Positions 34,617 through 42,809 of a DNA stretch of 44,663 nt are shown here, one piece after another (within the stretch, counting starts at the first letter, position 1; every line of letters starts with the position of its first letter). The notes beneath the pieces were generated by a model that did no database searches, was not told where the DNA came from, and saw nothing but the letters and a program-made list of their open reading frames with translations. This DNA is from Planctomycetota bacterium. GTDB lineage: Bacteria; Planctomycetota; PLA2; JAEUHO01. Position numbers and translations under genes: made by a program. Where the stretch lies: positions 1 to 44,663 of the forward strand of contig JADZCA010000053.1 of assembly GCA_020851795.1 (NCBI GenBank), given 5' to 3'.

Positions 34617-36933
34617 CGGCGGCTCGACGCAGCGCGATCGTGCCGCGGACGACCGTCCCCGCGACCACGTCGACCGTCGCCGACGGCTCGAGCTCCCAGT
34701 CGTCGGCGTCGAGCATGTCCACCTTCACCACGTACCGCCCGGGCTCGATGCGATCCGCGCGCCACGTCCCGTCGCGGCACTCCCGCAGCCGGCGCGGACC
34801 CCGCCGTTCGCCGTTCGCCGGCGCCCCCTCCGGAACTGAAGCGCTCGCGTGGCCCGACGCCTCACCCGCGGCGCCCGGCGTCGCTCTCCCCTGCTCCGCC
34901 TCGTCGCCGCTCGCCGCGGCGCGCTCCGCAGGTCCCGTCGCCGCCTCGACCGGCGTCTCCTCCGGTTCGAGGCGGACCTCGAGGTCGTCGCCCTCGAGCC
35001 CCTCGGGGACCTGCACCCGCACGACGACCGCGCCCCCTCGGGGCAGTCGCACCGTGGTGTCCCTGGTCCCGCGGCCCCGCTCGCGGTCGTCGGCCGGCAG
35101 GTCCACCTCGACCGGCGACAGCGATTCACCCGCGACGCGTACGCGGCACCCGTCCGACGGCACGTCCTCGAGCTCGAGCGCTCCGGCGACCACGCGCGCC
35201 CCGAGCAGGTCGCCCGAGCCGACCACCTCTGCGGTGACCTCGCCGGTCTCAAGGGCGATCGCGAGCCCGCGGCCGTCCTGAAAGCGCACGCGGGCCCGCT
35301 TCGCCGAACGCTCGGCGTCCTCGGCGTCCGTCGCTCGGACCTCGTCCGCCGCCGCGACCGCGCTCTCGCGGAGCACGGCGTCGGCATCGATCGGCAACGT
35401 CAACCGCACGGGCCCCGCCGAGGTCGGGACGGCGCACCACGCGCGCCAGTAGGGCCTCGCGTCGCGCGGCTCGATGCGGCGATCGGTGCCGTCCCACAGC
35501 GCGCGGAGCGCGAGGTCGCCGCGTTCGGGCACGTTCGGCATCGTGAACGCCCCGCGTTCGTCCGTCCACGTGGCCGCGATCGCCGGACCGTCGGGTTCGT
35601 CGTCCTCGGGCCAGGCGCCCCTCGCCCGCGCGCCCTCGCGGATCGACGACGGTGCGCCGTCGTCGGGCACGCGGAGCTCGACACGCGCGTTGGCGACGCC
35701 GCGCGCGTTCGCGTCCACGACGGATCCGTCGAGCCGCCGCAGCCGTGCGAGCCGGAGGTCCAGGACCGTCGCGGCCGCGTCGTCTCCGGCGGGCGCGCGC
35801 GGAGCGGCGCCGTCGTCTCGTGCAGCGGCCGCATCCGTCGCGCCGCCGGGCCTCGGGACCCACACGCACGCGTGGCCGACGCCGGGAAGCTCGACCATCA
35901 GCATCCCGATCCCGAACGCGCACGTGCAGCCCACGAAGTACGCCGGGACGCGCAAGGCGTAGCGGCCCTCCGCGTCGCAGACGGCCTGTCCCGCGTCGGG
36001 GCCCGCGCCCGGCGCACGCTCCGGGTGGAACCGCTCGACGTAGCGGACCACCGCGCCCGCGGCGGGACGCCCGTCGGGGCCGAGCACCGTCCCGACGATG
36101 CGACGTCGGTCGTCATGGCGGGGCCACGTCAGCTCGACGCACAGCCGTTGCGCGTCGGCGGGGACCGCGACGTCGGTCGTCTCGCGGAAGCCGACGGGCG
36201 AGTCGACCTCGAGCGTCGCCACGGGCCCCGCGTCGGACGCTTGGACCGCGACCTCGATCGCTTCGAATCGCCCGCCGGGCCCGGTGTGGACGCCTCGACC
36301 GCGACCTGCCGCCGAGACCTGGGCGCCGACGATCGCGGTCCCGTCGGGGGCGCGCACGCGGCCTTCGACCACGACGACGCGCCGCAAGGCGAGGTGCACG
36401 CGTGCGCCGCCGCGCGCGACGTCGGCGTCGACGCGTTCTCTGTCCGTGGCGTAGCCCGTCGCGGTGGCCTCGACGACCCACCCGTCCTCGGGCGGCGAGC
36501 CGGGCGCGAGCGAGACGCGACCGGACGCGGCCGTGGTCGCGGCGAGAACGGGAGGGCCGTCGTCGCTGGGGCGCACGCGGACCGCGGCGCCCTCGATCGA
36601 CCGACCGCCGTCGTCGCTCAGCCAGACGCGCAGGCGGTCGGCGTCGAGGCTCTCGGGCGCGTCGGCGTCGATGGCGCCGTCGTCGGGCGTGGAGGTCCAG
36701 CGGCGGTCGAGGGTGACGTGGTGGCGTCCGCGCGCGGCGAGGCGGGACGCGGTCGCGTGGGGGGCGTCCTCGAGCGCGTCCGCGGGGGTGTCGTCGCCGC
36801 TCGCGCCTTCGTAGCGCTGCCCACCGCCCATGTCGGCCGCGACGAGGGCCGCGGCGATCGCGGCGAGGCCCGCCACGGCGCGAGCGACGAGCGCGGGGAG
36901 CCGTTGCCGGAGCGCGCGAGGCGGGCGGACCAT
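34606..36933 (-). CDS. Membrane-anchored carboxypeptidase-regulatory-like repeat protein
   Basis: 775 aa. Basic N-terminus and one hydrophobic segment at about 17-35, consistent with a signal anchor. The rest is extracytoplasmic and built of several carboxypeptidase-regulatory-like (transthyretin-type) beta domains. Recognisable repeats are VEGRVRAPDGTAIVGAQV, IVGTVLGPDGRPAAGAVVRY and LDGSVVDANARGVANARV, each followed by a G-RF or G-Y element. These domains are common in large planctomycete surface proteins and serve as scaffolds. Long acidic/Ala linkers separate them. Binding partner unknown. The ATG at 36933 lies inside TATGGT, so a downstream GTG start is a weaker alternative. Confidence 0.75.
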   Translation of the reverse strand: MVRPPRALRQRLPALVARAVAGLAAIAAALVAADMGGGQRYEGASGDDTPADALEDAPHATASRLAARGRHHVTLDRRWTSTPDDGAIDADAPESLDADRLRVWLSDDGGRSIEGAAVRVRPSDDGPPVLAATTAASGRVSLAPGSPPEDGWVVEATATGYATDRERVDADVARGGARVHLALRRVVVVEGRVRAPDGTAIVGAQVSAAGRGRGVHTGPGGRFEAIEVAVQASDAGPVATLEVDSPVGFRETTDVAVPADAQRLCVELTWPRHDDRRRIVGTVLGPDGRPAAGAVVRYVERFHPERAPGAGPDAGQAVCDAEGRYALRVPAYFVGCTCAFGIGMLMVELPGVGHACVWVPRPGGATDAAAARDDGAAPRAPAGDDAAATVLDLRLARLRRLDGSVVDANARGVANARVELRVPDDGAPSSIREGARARGAWPEDDEPDGPAIAATWTDERGAFTMPNVPERGDLALRALWDGTDRRIEPRDARPYWRAWCAVPTSAGPVRLTLPIDADAVLRESAVAAADEVRATDAEDAERSAKRARVRFQDGRGLAIALETGEVTAEVVGSGDLLGARVVAGALELEDVPSDGCRVRVAGESLSPVEVDLPADDRERGRGTRDTTVRLPRGGAVVVRVQVPEGLEGDDLEVRLEPEETPVEAATGPAERAAASGDEAEQGRATPGAAGEASGHASASVPEGAPANGERRGPRRLRECRDGTWRADRIEPGRYVVKVDMLDADDWELEPSATVDVVAGTVVRGTIALRRAAAGG

Positions 36934-37019
36934 ACAAGGGCGGGCGCAAGGGCCGTGCCGCACGCCGGGCGTGCGCAACCCGAGGGTTCCCGGTCGCGGT
37001 CCGTCGCGCCCCGCCCCCC

Positions 37020-37041
37020 GGCGTCACCCCGCCGTGACGCC
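37020..37041. promoter_or_regulatory. Perfect inverted repeat GGCGTCAC-N6-GTGACGCC (possible operator)
   Basis: Two 8-bp arms with a 6-bp spacer, about 90-110 bp upstream of the minus-strand gene starting at 36933. The dyad form resembles a dimeric regulator site. No regulator is known. Confidence 0.35.
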
Positions 37042-37060
37042 ATGCCGCTCCGCGCGCTTG

Positions 37061-37325
37061 CTCCGACCCCGCGCTCACCGACCGCAGGGTCGGAGCAGGC
37101 GCTCACCGATCACGGGGTCGGAGCAGGCGCTCACCGTTGGCCGCGTCGGCGCCGCGCAACGGTCACGACGAGCTCCGACCCCGCGCCCAGCGACCACGGT
37201 CTCCGACCCCGCGCTCACCGACCCCGCGCTCACCGACCGAGTGCTCCGACCCCGCGCTCACCGACCGCAGGGTCGGAGCAGGCGCTCACCGACCGCGGGG
37301 TCGGAGCAGGCGCTCACCGTTCCCG
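37061..37325. repeat. Hairpin repeat loci E4 (37061-37138) and E5 (37157-37325)
   Basis: E4 has one CTCCGACCCCGCGCTCACCG unit followed by two reverse-type units (GGGTCGGAGCAGGCGCTCAC). E5 starts AACGGTCACGACGAGCTCCG, carries partial and full 28-bp units, then two reverse-type units, and ends GCTCACCGTTCC. Both lie between tatD (stop 37435) and the regulatory-like protein (start 36933). They show forward and reverse units combined in one element. No gene is seen in this gap. Confidence 0.88.
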
Positions 37326-37434
37326 ACGCCTGACCACCGCGTCGGGGGAAGCCGCTGCCGTGGGGCGGACGGGTGGCGCCGAGGCGGCGGGGGGGCGCGG
37401 TCCGGTCGATCCCGCGAGGATCGGGCCCGCGGCG

Positions 37435-38238
37435 CTACGCGTCGGGCAGGCCGAACACCGCGCGCGCGGTCGCGGTCGTGACGCGGCGCAGGTGGGCCTC
37501 GTCCACGCCCTTCACTTCCGCGAGCTTGCGCGCGGTGTCGGCGACGTGGGCCGGCTCGCACCGCTCGCCGCGGTGGGGGATCGGCGCGAGGAACGGGGCG
37601 TCGGTCTCGACGAGGCAGCGCTCGAGCGGCACGGCGCGGGCGGCCTCGCGCACGTTCTCGCCCTTGGGGAACGTCACGATGCCGCTGAACGACACGACGA
37701 AACCGAGGTCGAGGTAGGCCCGCGCGTGCGCCGGGTCGCCCGTGTAGCAATGGATCACGCCCCGCACCCCGGGCACCGCGCCGAGCACGCTCGCCACGTC
37801 GTCGTAGGCGTCCCAGCGTCCGTCCTTGTCGCGGATGTGGACGATCACCGGCAAGTCCCGCTCGCGCGCGAGCTCGGCGTGCGCCCGGAACGACGCCTGC
37901 TGGCGAGCCGGCGGGACCTGCGGTCGGAAGTAGTCGAGCCCCGTCTCGCCCACCGCGACGAACCCGCCCCCGCGCACCATTGCTTCGATGCGCGCAAACG
38001 CCGCCTCCCACGCCTCGGGGAGGTCGTTGGGGTGGAGCCCCGCCGTCGGGAACAGCCCCGCGTGCCGCGCCGCGACCGCGGCCGACGCCTCCGCCGACTC
38101 CGGGTCGGTCGCGACGACGACCATCTGCGCGACCCCCGCCGCGCGCGCGCGCGCGACGACCGCGTCCTCCTCCCCGCGGAACGCGGGCCAGGTGAGGTGG
38201 CAGTGGCTGTCGACGAGCGGCGGCAGGGCGGCGTCCAC
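37435..38238 (-). CDS. tatD: TatD-family metal-dependent deoxyribonuclease
   Basis: 267 aa. The TIM-barrel hydrolase metal ligands are His12 and His14 (DSHCHL), Glu98 (GETGLD), His134 (VIVHIRD), His163 (VIHCYTG) and Asp213 (ETDAPFLAP); all are present. TatD proteins have 3'-5' DNase activity and roles in DNA repair or quality control. The GTG at 38238 immediately precedes the fold, and TACCCT lies 8 nt upstream. Longer upstream frames encode only Arg/Gly-rich sequence. Confidence 0.9.
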   Translation of the reverse strand: MDAALPPLVDSHCHLTWPAFRGEEDAVVARARAAGVAQMVVVATDPESAEASAAVAARHAGLFPTAGLHPNDLPEAWEAAFARIEAMVRGGGFVAVGETGLDYFRPQVPPARQQASFRAHAELARERDLPVIVHIRDKDGRWDAYDDVASVLGAVPGVRGVIHCYTGDPAHARAYLDLGFVVSFSGIVTFPKGENVREAARAVPLERCLVETDAPFLAPIPHRGERCEPAHVADTARKLAEVKGVDEAHLRRVTTATARAVFGLPDA

Positions 38239-38246
38239 GGCGCGGG

Positions 38247-38252
38247 AGGGTA
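38247..38252 (-). promoter_or_regulatory. -10-like TACCCT, 8 nt before tatD GTG
   Basis: The minus strand reads TACCCT, then CCCGCGCC, then GTG at 38238. The spacing matches the other leaderless candidates. Confidence 0.42.
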
Positions 38253-38450
38253 GCACTCCCCGGGCGCCGACCGCCGCCCGCGCGGCTCCGGCCCGACCAC
38301 TCCCGGTCGCGTTCCCGCCCCGCCCGCCCCGCGGCACGGGCCACGGTCGTGTCGCGCGCCCTGCCCCCGAGACCCTCGCGGCCACGCCGCCCACCGGCGC
38401 CGCAACTCGCTGCCCGACGGCCACCTACGCCCACCTCCCTCGATGGCGCC

Positions 38451-38615
38451 CCGCGGGAACGGTCACCGCGGTCTCCGACCCCACGCTCGCCGACCGCGGT
38501 CTCCGACCCCGCGCCCACCGAGCGCGGTCTCCGACCCCGCGCTCACCGACCGGCTGCTCCGACCCCGCGCTCACCGACCGCGGGGTCGGAGCAGACGCTC
38601 ACCGTTCCCCGCGGC
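38451..38615. repeat. Hairpin repeat locus E6: four 28-bp units with terminal inverted repeats
   Basis: Begins CCGCGGGAACGGTCACCG and ends CGCTCACCGTTCCCCGCGG, which are inverted copies of each other. Inside, units start at 38473, 38501, 38529 and 38557 (28 bp apart), followed by CGGGGTCGGAGCAGACGCTC. It lies between the divergent tatD and the secreted-protein gene, ending about 20 bp before the latter's -10-like site. No gene is seen in 38239-38646. Confidence 0.9.
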
Positions 38616-38634
38616 GCCGGCGCCGCCGATCGTT

Positions 38635-38640
38635 CATACT
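38635..38640 (+). promoter_or_regulatory. -10-like CATACT, 6 nt before ATG 38647
   Basis: The sequence CGTTCATACT, then GCGCGC, then ATG. The gap is 6 nt, again leaving no room for a leader. Confidence 0.4.
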
Positions 38641-38646
38641 GCGCGC

Positions 38647-39465
38647 ATGCGCCCCGCCTCCCTCGCCCCGATGCTGCTCGCCGCCGCGCTCCTCGCCCCC
38701 GTCGCGATCCCCACCGCCGCGCGCGCCGAGGACCGCATCCCCGGCGAGGCCACCGAGCTCACCGACAAGGTCCGCGCCGACGCCCTCAAGCAGGTCGAAG
38801 TGATCGTCAAGGGCCCCGGCGATCCCGTCGCCGCCCGCCGCGTGCTGCTGCGCATGGGCCCGGTCGTCTGGCCGGTGCTCGACAACGCGCTGCGCCTGAC
38901 GCCGCCCGACGCCGCGCGCCCGCACCTCCTCTTCCTCAAGGCCCTCCTCGTCAAGAAGGCCGAGCCCGAGTTCGAGGCCCTGCGCGGCAAGCTCCGCCGC
39001 CGCTTCCTCATCGACGACATGAAGGGCATCTCCGCCGACCTCACCGCCTTCCGCCTCGGCCTCCCCGACCCCGCCAACCCCGGCAAGCGCCTCCCGCTCT
39101 CCGTCAAGTCCACCCGACCCGGCTCGACCGAGCTCTTCCGCTCCGCCGACGGCACGATCCTGCTCGGCTTCGGCGCCGACGGCACCGACAAGAAGCCCGA
39201 CGCGCCCGACGCCTCCGCCACCGACCCGATGGCGGGCTTCGTCGCCGTCGTCGCCGGCAAGGGCGCGCCCTACGATCGCCAGTCCGGCAAGGGCGGCGAC
39301 GCCTCCGCCACCGCCGACAACGGCTTCGCGTGGGCGTGGGCCGCCGACGGCGCGCCCGGCAAGGGCGCGGGCGGCGCCGGCGGTCAGGGCGGCAGCGCGC
39401 TCCCCAAAGGCGGCGCGGGCCAGTGGGGCCGCAGCGGCGACGGCGGCCCCGGCGGCCCCGGCTAG
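38647..39465 (+). CDS. Secreted protein with Gly-rich C-terminus, unknown function
   Basis: 272 aa. Sec signal peptide 1-27 (hydrophobic core, cleavage likely after ARA). The N-terminal ~100 mature residues form an amphipathic helical region (GDPVAARRVLLRMGPVVWPVL) that resembles a HEAT-type helix pair. The middle is charged. The last ~75 residues are Gly/Ala/Asp-rich (GKGAGGAGGQGG, GGDGGPGGPG), possibly flexible surface sequence. No family recognised. The TAG stop is provided by the left end of the inverted-repeat element at 39462. Confidence 0.75.
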   Translation: MRPASLAPMLLAAALLAPVAIPTAARAEDRIPGEATELTDKVRADALKQVEVIVKGPGDPVAARRVLLRMGPVVWPVLDNALRLTPPDAARPHLLFLKALLVKKAEPEFEALRGKLRRRFLIDDMKGISADLTAFRLGLPDPANPGKRLPLSVKSTRPGSTELFRSADGTILLGFGADGTDKKPDAPDASATDPMAGFVAVVAGKGAPYDRQSGKGGDASATADNGFAWAWAADGAPGKGAGGAGGQGGSALPKGGAGQWGRSGDGGPGGPG

Positions 39466-39642
39466 GCTCTGCTTCGGAACCTTCCCTGCGACGTCCGCAC
39501 GGACCGGGCTGCGGCGAGGCGTCCTCGGCGAAGCGCCTCCTGTGCGGGTCAGGAACCCGCCTCCGGGGCTCTCCGCCTGCGGTGCCTGGCCTCGCCACGG
39601 CCCGCGCGGCCTCGCGACGGGAAGTTCCGAAACAGACCCTAG
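39462..39642. mobile_element. 181-bp MITE-like element with ~28-bp terminal inverted repeats
   Basis: Left end CTAGGCTCTGCTTCGGAACC then TTCCCTGCG; right end CGCGACGGGAAGTTCCGAAA then CAGACCCTAG. The ends are inverted copies with a few mismatches. There is no reading frame for a transposase, so it would be non-autonomous. The same ends occur at 4913-4976 around a shorter centre. CTAG at each tip lets either end supply a TAG stop; the left tip is the stop codon of the preceding gene. Mobility is inferred from the structure. Confidence 0.7.
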
Positions 39643-39714
39643 CGACCGCGCCCCCGTCCCCGATCCCGCTCCGCCGCTGACGGCCCGATCTCGACCCCGC
39701 CCCGGACGTATCCC

Positions 39715-40419
39715 ATGGACTGGCTGACACGATGGTGGGGGTGGGCGCTGCTCGGCCTCGGCCTCGCCCTCGTCGCCTCGAAGGAGTGGGGCCTGCGCCG
39801 CCGCTCGAGCGACGCTCCCGAGCCCGTCACCTGCGCGCAGGTCGTCGAACGCGCCGGCCGCGGCGGCACGCACCTCGCCGTCGCCGACGCGCTCCTCTGC
39901 ACCGACGCCCTCGTCTACCGCGAGCGCAACGGCGACTGGCGCTCGGTCCTCGTCCCCGCGGTGCCGCGCGACGGCGCCTACGCGCGCTCCGTCGCCGCCT
40001 TCCGCGTGCTGCACGCGAACGAGCCCGGCGCCCGCCCTCCGCCGCCCAAGGCTGCCGACATCGCCTTCCTCGCCCGCCTCCACGACGTGGACTCCCACGC
40101 CGACGCCGAGCGGGTCGCCGCGGCCTCGCCCCTCGTCGGCTTCCTCGTCAACGAAGCCGACCCGCTCGGTCTCGCGGAGCGCTCGCTCGTCAGGAAGTCC
40201 TTCCCCGACCTCGACGCCGAGGCCGAGCCGCTCCTCGACGTCGGCCGTGCCCCGCCGGCGACGTGGAGGATCCTCGCCTACGGCGGCGGCTCGCTCGTCG
40301 CGCTCCTCGTCGCCGGCGTCTTCTGGCGCGCGAGGCGACGCGAGAAGCTCGCCGCGCGCGAGGCGAAGCGCGCCGCCGAACGCGCCGCCCGCGACCACGC
40401 CGACGAGACGGGCGCCTGA
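39715..40419 (+). CDS. Small two-TM protein of unknown function
   Basis: 234 aa. Membrane segments at about 5-21 and about 186-204 flank a region with VTCAQVVERAGRGGTHLAV and DWRSVLVPAVP. The C-terminus is a short Arg/Glu/Ala-rich tail. The order TM, beta-rich segment, TM with a basic tail resembles paralogue B at 20258, but I see no clear sequence match. The 3' end is duplicated 177 bp downstream. The start at 39715 follows a GTATCCC stretch directly. Confidence 0.65.
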   Translation: MDWLTRWWGWALLGLGLALVASKEWGLRRRSSDAPEPVTCAQVVERAGRGGTHLAVADALLCTDALVYRERNGDWRSVLVPAVPRDGAYARSVAAFRVLHANEPGARPPPPKAADIAFLARLHDVDSHADAERVAAASPLVGFLVNEADPLGLAERSLVRKSFPDLDAEAEPLLDVGRAPPATWRILAYGGGSLVALLVAGVFWRARRREKLAAREAKRAAERAARDHADETGA

Positions 40420-40664
40420 CCCACCCCGACCGCCACCCACCGCCACGCCCGCCGATCCCATCCCCGACGCGAGTCCCGGGGCGACGGCTTCCGAATCCGC
40501 GGGGCACCGGCCGCGCGGGTCGGTCGCGGTGCCCACCCCGATTGCGACGCACCGCACCGCGCCGCCCGCGACCGCGCCGACGAGTCGGGCGCCTGACCCA
40601 CCCCGACCGCCACCCGCCGCCACGCCCGCCGATCCCGTCCCCGACGCGAGTCCCGGGGCGACGG
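40385..40664. repeat. ~103-bp direct repeat, copies 177 bp apart (gene 3' end duplicated)
   Basis: 40385-40487 and 40562-40664 share GCCGACGAG, GGGCGCCTGACCCACCCCGA, CCGCCACGCCCGCCGATCCC and GACGCGAGTCCCGGGGCGAC. The first copy includes the last ~35 nt and stop of the gene at 39715; the second is non-coding. This is a local duplication. Nothing else is seen in 40420-40808 apart from the -10-like TATCGT at 40783-40788. Confidence 0.85.
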
Positions 40665-40782
40665 TCGCCCCGGGACCCGCGCCGGGGCCCCGTCGGCCCG
40701 CTCGCGGGGGGACGGCTGCGGGGCGCGGCGGGCGGCGGCGGCCTTCGCGGGACGACGCGTGCCGTCGGGGCCGTCGAAGGCG

Positions 40783-40788
40783 TATCGT
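40783..40788 (+). promoter_or_regulatory. -10-like TATCGT upstream of lipoprotein gene
   Basis: TATCGT 20 nt before the ATG at 40809, within a G/C-only context. Confidence 0.4.
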
Positions 40789-40808
40789 GGGCCGCGGAGG
40801 GCGACGTC

Positions 40809-41603
40809 ATGACGCGGATCGAGCGGCGGCGGGCCTTCGGCGTTGGCGTGCTCGTCGGGATCGCGTTTACGCTGAGCGGGTGCTGCGCGCGGACGTGCGC
40901 GCCCGCGTGCGCGCCGCGGGCGTGCGTGCCGGCATCGGCGCTCGGCGCGGGGGCTGCGTCGGCGCCGCGTGCCGCGTCGAGCGAGGCCGAGGCGCCCGCG
41001 GTGATGGTGGAGGCGACGTGCCTCTCGGTGCCGGCGGCGAAGGCGGGGGAGGTGCTGGGGGCGACGTACGGGGCGGGGGCGCTGTCGATGGGGATGCTGT
41101 CGGCGGCGGACGCGGCGGCGTTGCTCGGGCGGGGGAAGGAGTCGGGGGCGAGGGTGCTGCAGGCGCCGGCGGTGGTGACGCGGTCGGGCGAGCAGGCGTC
41201 GATCTTCGTGGGCGAGGGCCGCGACCCGACGCCGCAGCTCTGGGCGGGCGCGGACGGGTACGAGGCGGCGCTCGCTGATCCGTACTGGTCAGGGCTCGAC
41301 CTGCGCATGACGCCGACCCTGCGGACGGGGAGCGACCTCTCGTTCGACCTGAGCGTGATCGCGCGCATCTCGCCGTCGGAGGGGCCGCCCACCGATCCCA
41401 CGGCATGGCTCGGGCCGCAACTGCACGGTCGGATGGGGGTGGCGAGGATGGCCTCGGGCGACGCGGCGGTGATCGTCCTCGCGACGGCCCAGGGGGCGGC
41501 GCTCGGTGACCGTTTCGTCGTCGTGGCGACACCGCGCGTCCTCTCGCGCTCCGCCGCGCCGGTGGCGACCCCGCCGGCCGTCCGCGCGTCCGGCGCGCCG
41601 TAG
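40809..41603 (+). CDS. Lipoprotein with secretin-like motif
   Basis: 264 aa. Lipobox LSGC with Cys25 after a hydrophobic segment, so likely lipid-anchored. The mature N-terminus is Cys/Ala-rich. Around residues 112-142 the pattern VLQAPAVVTRSGEQASIFVG resembles the core of secretin domains (type II/IV secretion outer-membrane rings), and LRMTPTLRTGSDLSFDLSV fits a following strand pair. The protein is too short for a full secretin, so it may be a secretin-domain accessory or a domain reused for another purpose. The codon pattern has more G at third positions than its neighbours. Confidence 0.72.
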   Translation: MTRIERRRAFGVGVLVGIAFTLSGCCARTCAPACAPRACVPASALGAGAASAPRAASSEAEAPAVMVEATCLSVPAAKAGEVLGATYGAGALSMGMLSAADAAALLGRGKESGARVLQAPAVVTRSGEQASIFVGEGRDPTPQLWAGADGYEAALADPYWSGLDLRMTPTLRTGSDLSFDLSVIARISPSEGPPTDPTAWLGPQLHGRMGVARMASGDAAVIVLATAQGAALGDRFVVVATPRVLSRSAAPVATPPAVRASGAP

Positions 41604-41693
41604 CGGGGCCGAGGCGCCGCGTCGGCGGTGCGGCAGCGCGCTCGTCGGCGGGCGCGTGCCTGCGCGCCCCGGCGACCCCGGGGGTGCCCGTCC

Positions 41694-41722
41694 TTGGCCC
41701 CCGGCCGGGCGGCGGCGATACT
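41694..41722 (+). promoter_or_regulatory. Promoter of tRNA-Cys (TTGGCC-N17-GATACT)
   Basis: -35-like TTGGCC at 41694-41699 and -10-like GATACT at 41717-41722 with a 17-nt spacer, 16 nt before the tRNA. It is the best sigma70-like pair in the window. Confidence 0.55.
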
Positions 41723-41738
41723 GCCGCGCTCGCTTCAG

Positions 41739-41812
41739 GGCGCCGTGGCCGAGTGGCTAGGCAACGGATTGCAAATCCGTGTACCGCGGTTCAATTCCGC
41801 GCGGCGCCTCCA
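41739..41812 (+). tRNA. tRNA-Cys (anticodon GCA)
   Basis: 74 nt including an encoded CCA (41810-41812). The acceptor stem GGCGCCG/CGGCGCC is perfect, the discriminator is T (typical for tRNA-Cys), the anticodon GCA is at 41771-41773 in the loop TTGCAAA, and the T-arm is CCGCG-GTTCAAT-TCCGCGG-like. Its 3' end borders integrase-derived sequence, consistent with use as an attachment site. Confidence 0.96.
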
Positions 41813-42172
41813 TCTTCCCTTGCCGTGAGATCGAGGGGATAGGGGCAGTTCGGGCCGCGTCCGCTGCGGTTCCCGCTCCCGCGCCGTTCGTGCCCGTTCC
41901 GGCAACGTCCTCCACGGTCCTGTCGGTGGACGGCAAAGCCAACGGCAAAGTCGGCACGGCTCCCGGCGCGAACGGTGGGTCCACCTTCGCGACCGCGGTC
42001 CGGGCATCGGCGAGGTCGAGCCGGGTGTAGACGTTCGCCGTGAACCTCGGGTCGGAGTGCCGCATGAGGACTTGCGCTTGGGCCAACGGCACGCCCGCGC
42101 GGGCGAGCGACGTCGCGAAGTAGACCCGGAGCGCATGGCGTACTTGCGATGCAGGATCGCAGCGTGTCGGAG
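41757..42172 (-). pseudogene. C-terminal remnant of a tyrosine recombinase (integrase) at tRNA-Cys
   Basis: The frame reads QVRHALRVYFATSLARAGV, then MRHSDPRFTANVYTRLDL. These are the H-x-x-R box, the second histidine and the nucleophilic Tyr region of phage-type integrases. The N-terminal two thirds, including the first catalytic Arg, are missing. Upstream, the sequence switches to an ATPase fragment in another frame, pointing to a deletion fusion. The open frame runs on into the tRNA gene (to 41757), a known artefact; the real domain ends near residue TAVAKV. It marks an integrated element that can no longer move by itself. Confidence 0.75.
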
Positions 42173-42175
42173 TCC

Positions 42176-42532
42176 GAGGCTTGCGATCTTCTCGGCAGAG
42201 TCCTCGACCGCTTCCTCCGACAGGATCACAGCGTTGGTCCTCTTGGTCGCAGCCCCAAGGAACTCCTCGCCCCTCTCAAGCGCCCGCATCAACCCGTAGA
42301 CGAGCGTTGACTTCCCGTCCTTCGGGTCTCCGACGATCAACGTCGAGGTGCCCCGGGCGAGCCAGCCTTCCCATAGCCACTCGCGCCCCTTGGCCGCGAT
42401 CTTCACGGCCTCCTCGCACGTTAGCCAGTCGGGAGACTCCACGGGCGCGGGTGCGTTCCTCTTGGCGAGTGCGTCCGCGAACGAGCGGGAGCCCGCGGCG
42501 ATGGCATCGACGAGCACGCGGTCGGTGTTCAT
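42176..42532 (-). pseudogene. N-terminal fragment of a RepA/AAA_25-type P-loop ATPase
   Basis: About 119 aa of plausible family sequence from ATG 42532. WLWEGWLARGTSTLIVGDP leads into Walker A GDPKDGKST (68-76), then AVILSEEAVEDSAEKIASLGL. Such ATPases accompany replication and primase modules of integrative elements and phages. After about residue 121 the frame becomes out-of-phase integrase DNA, so the gene is truncated. The ATG lies 2 nt after the HTH fragment's stop, which suggests an original HTH-ATPase-integrase operon. Confidence 0.68.
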
Positions 42533-42534
42533 GG

Positions 42535-42705
42535 TTACGCGGCTCCCGCCCGCCGGGCATCCGCAAGTAACCGGAGGACATCGGACTCCTCGACGCGCGT
42601 TGTGCGCCTACCGAGTCGAAGCGGGGTCAACTCGCCCAGGGCGATCAACGTCCAGACCTTCCGCTCCGACACGGCGACTCGTCCCCCTCGGCCCGCAGAG
42701 TTGAC
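42535..42705 (-). pseudogene. Excisionase/MerR-like HTH fragment
   Basis: The last ~45 codons encode VSERKVWTLIALGELTPLRL then GRRTTRVEESDVLRLLAD. This is the recognition-helix-plus-wing pattern of small helix-turn-helix proteins (AlpA/Xis type, HTH_17). The usual N-terminal helix is not recognisable and no good start is visible, so it looks truncated. Position upstream of the ATPase fragment fits an element regulator or excisionase. Confidence 0.45.
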
Positions 42706-42763
42706 GCACGAGGCGGGGCGCGCAGAAGACAACCCAAGTGGTGAGCGCCGCCGGGCACCCGGG

Positions 42764-42794
42764 TTGCACTTCCCGCTGATCGGAGCGGTACACT
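42764..42794 (+). promoter_or_regulatory. Promoter candidate TTGCAC-N19-TACACT for the ankyrin gene
   Basis: -35-like TTGCAC (42764-42769) and -10-like TACACT (42789-42794), spacer 19 nt, 15 nt before the ATG at 42810. It is closer to a classical sigma70 promoter than those of the core genes, in line with foreign origin. Confidence 0.5.
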
Positions 42795-42809
42795 TCGCTG
42801 GTGGCAAGC

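Noticed and set aside
36931..36936. TATGGT at the start codon of the regulatory-like protein as a -10 box
   Set aside because: It overlaps the ATG itself, and using it would remove the basic N-terminus of the signal anchor; probably chance.
41757..41815. Integrase C-terminus reading through tRNA-Cys
   Set aside because: The peptide encoded antisense to a tRNA (EAPRGIEPRYTDLQ type) is a known artefact; the true domain ends before it.
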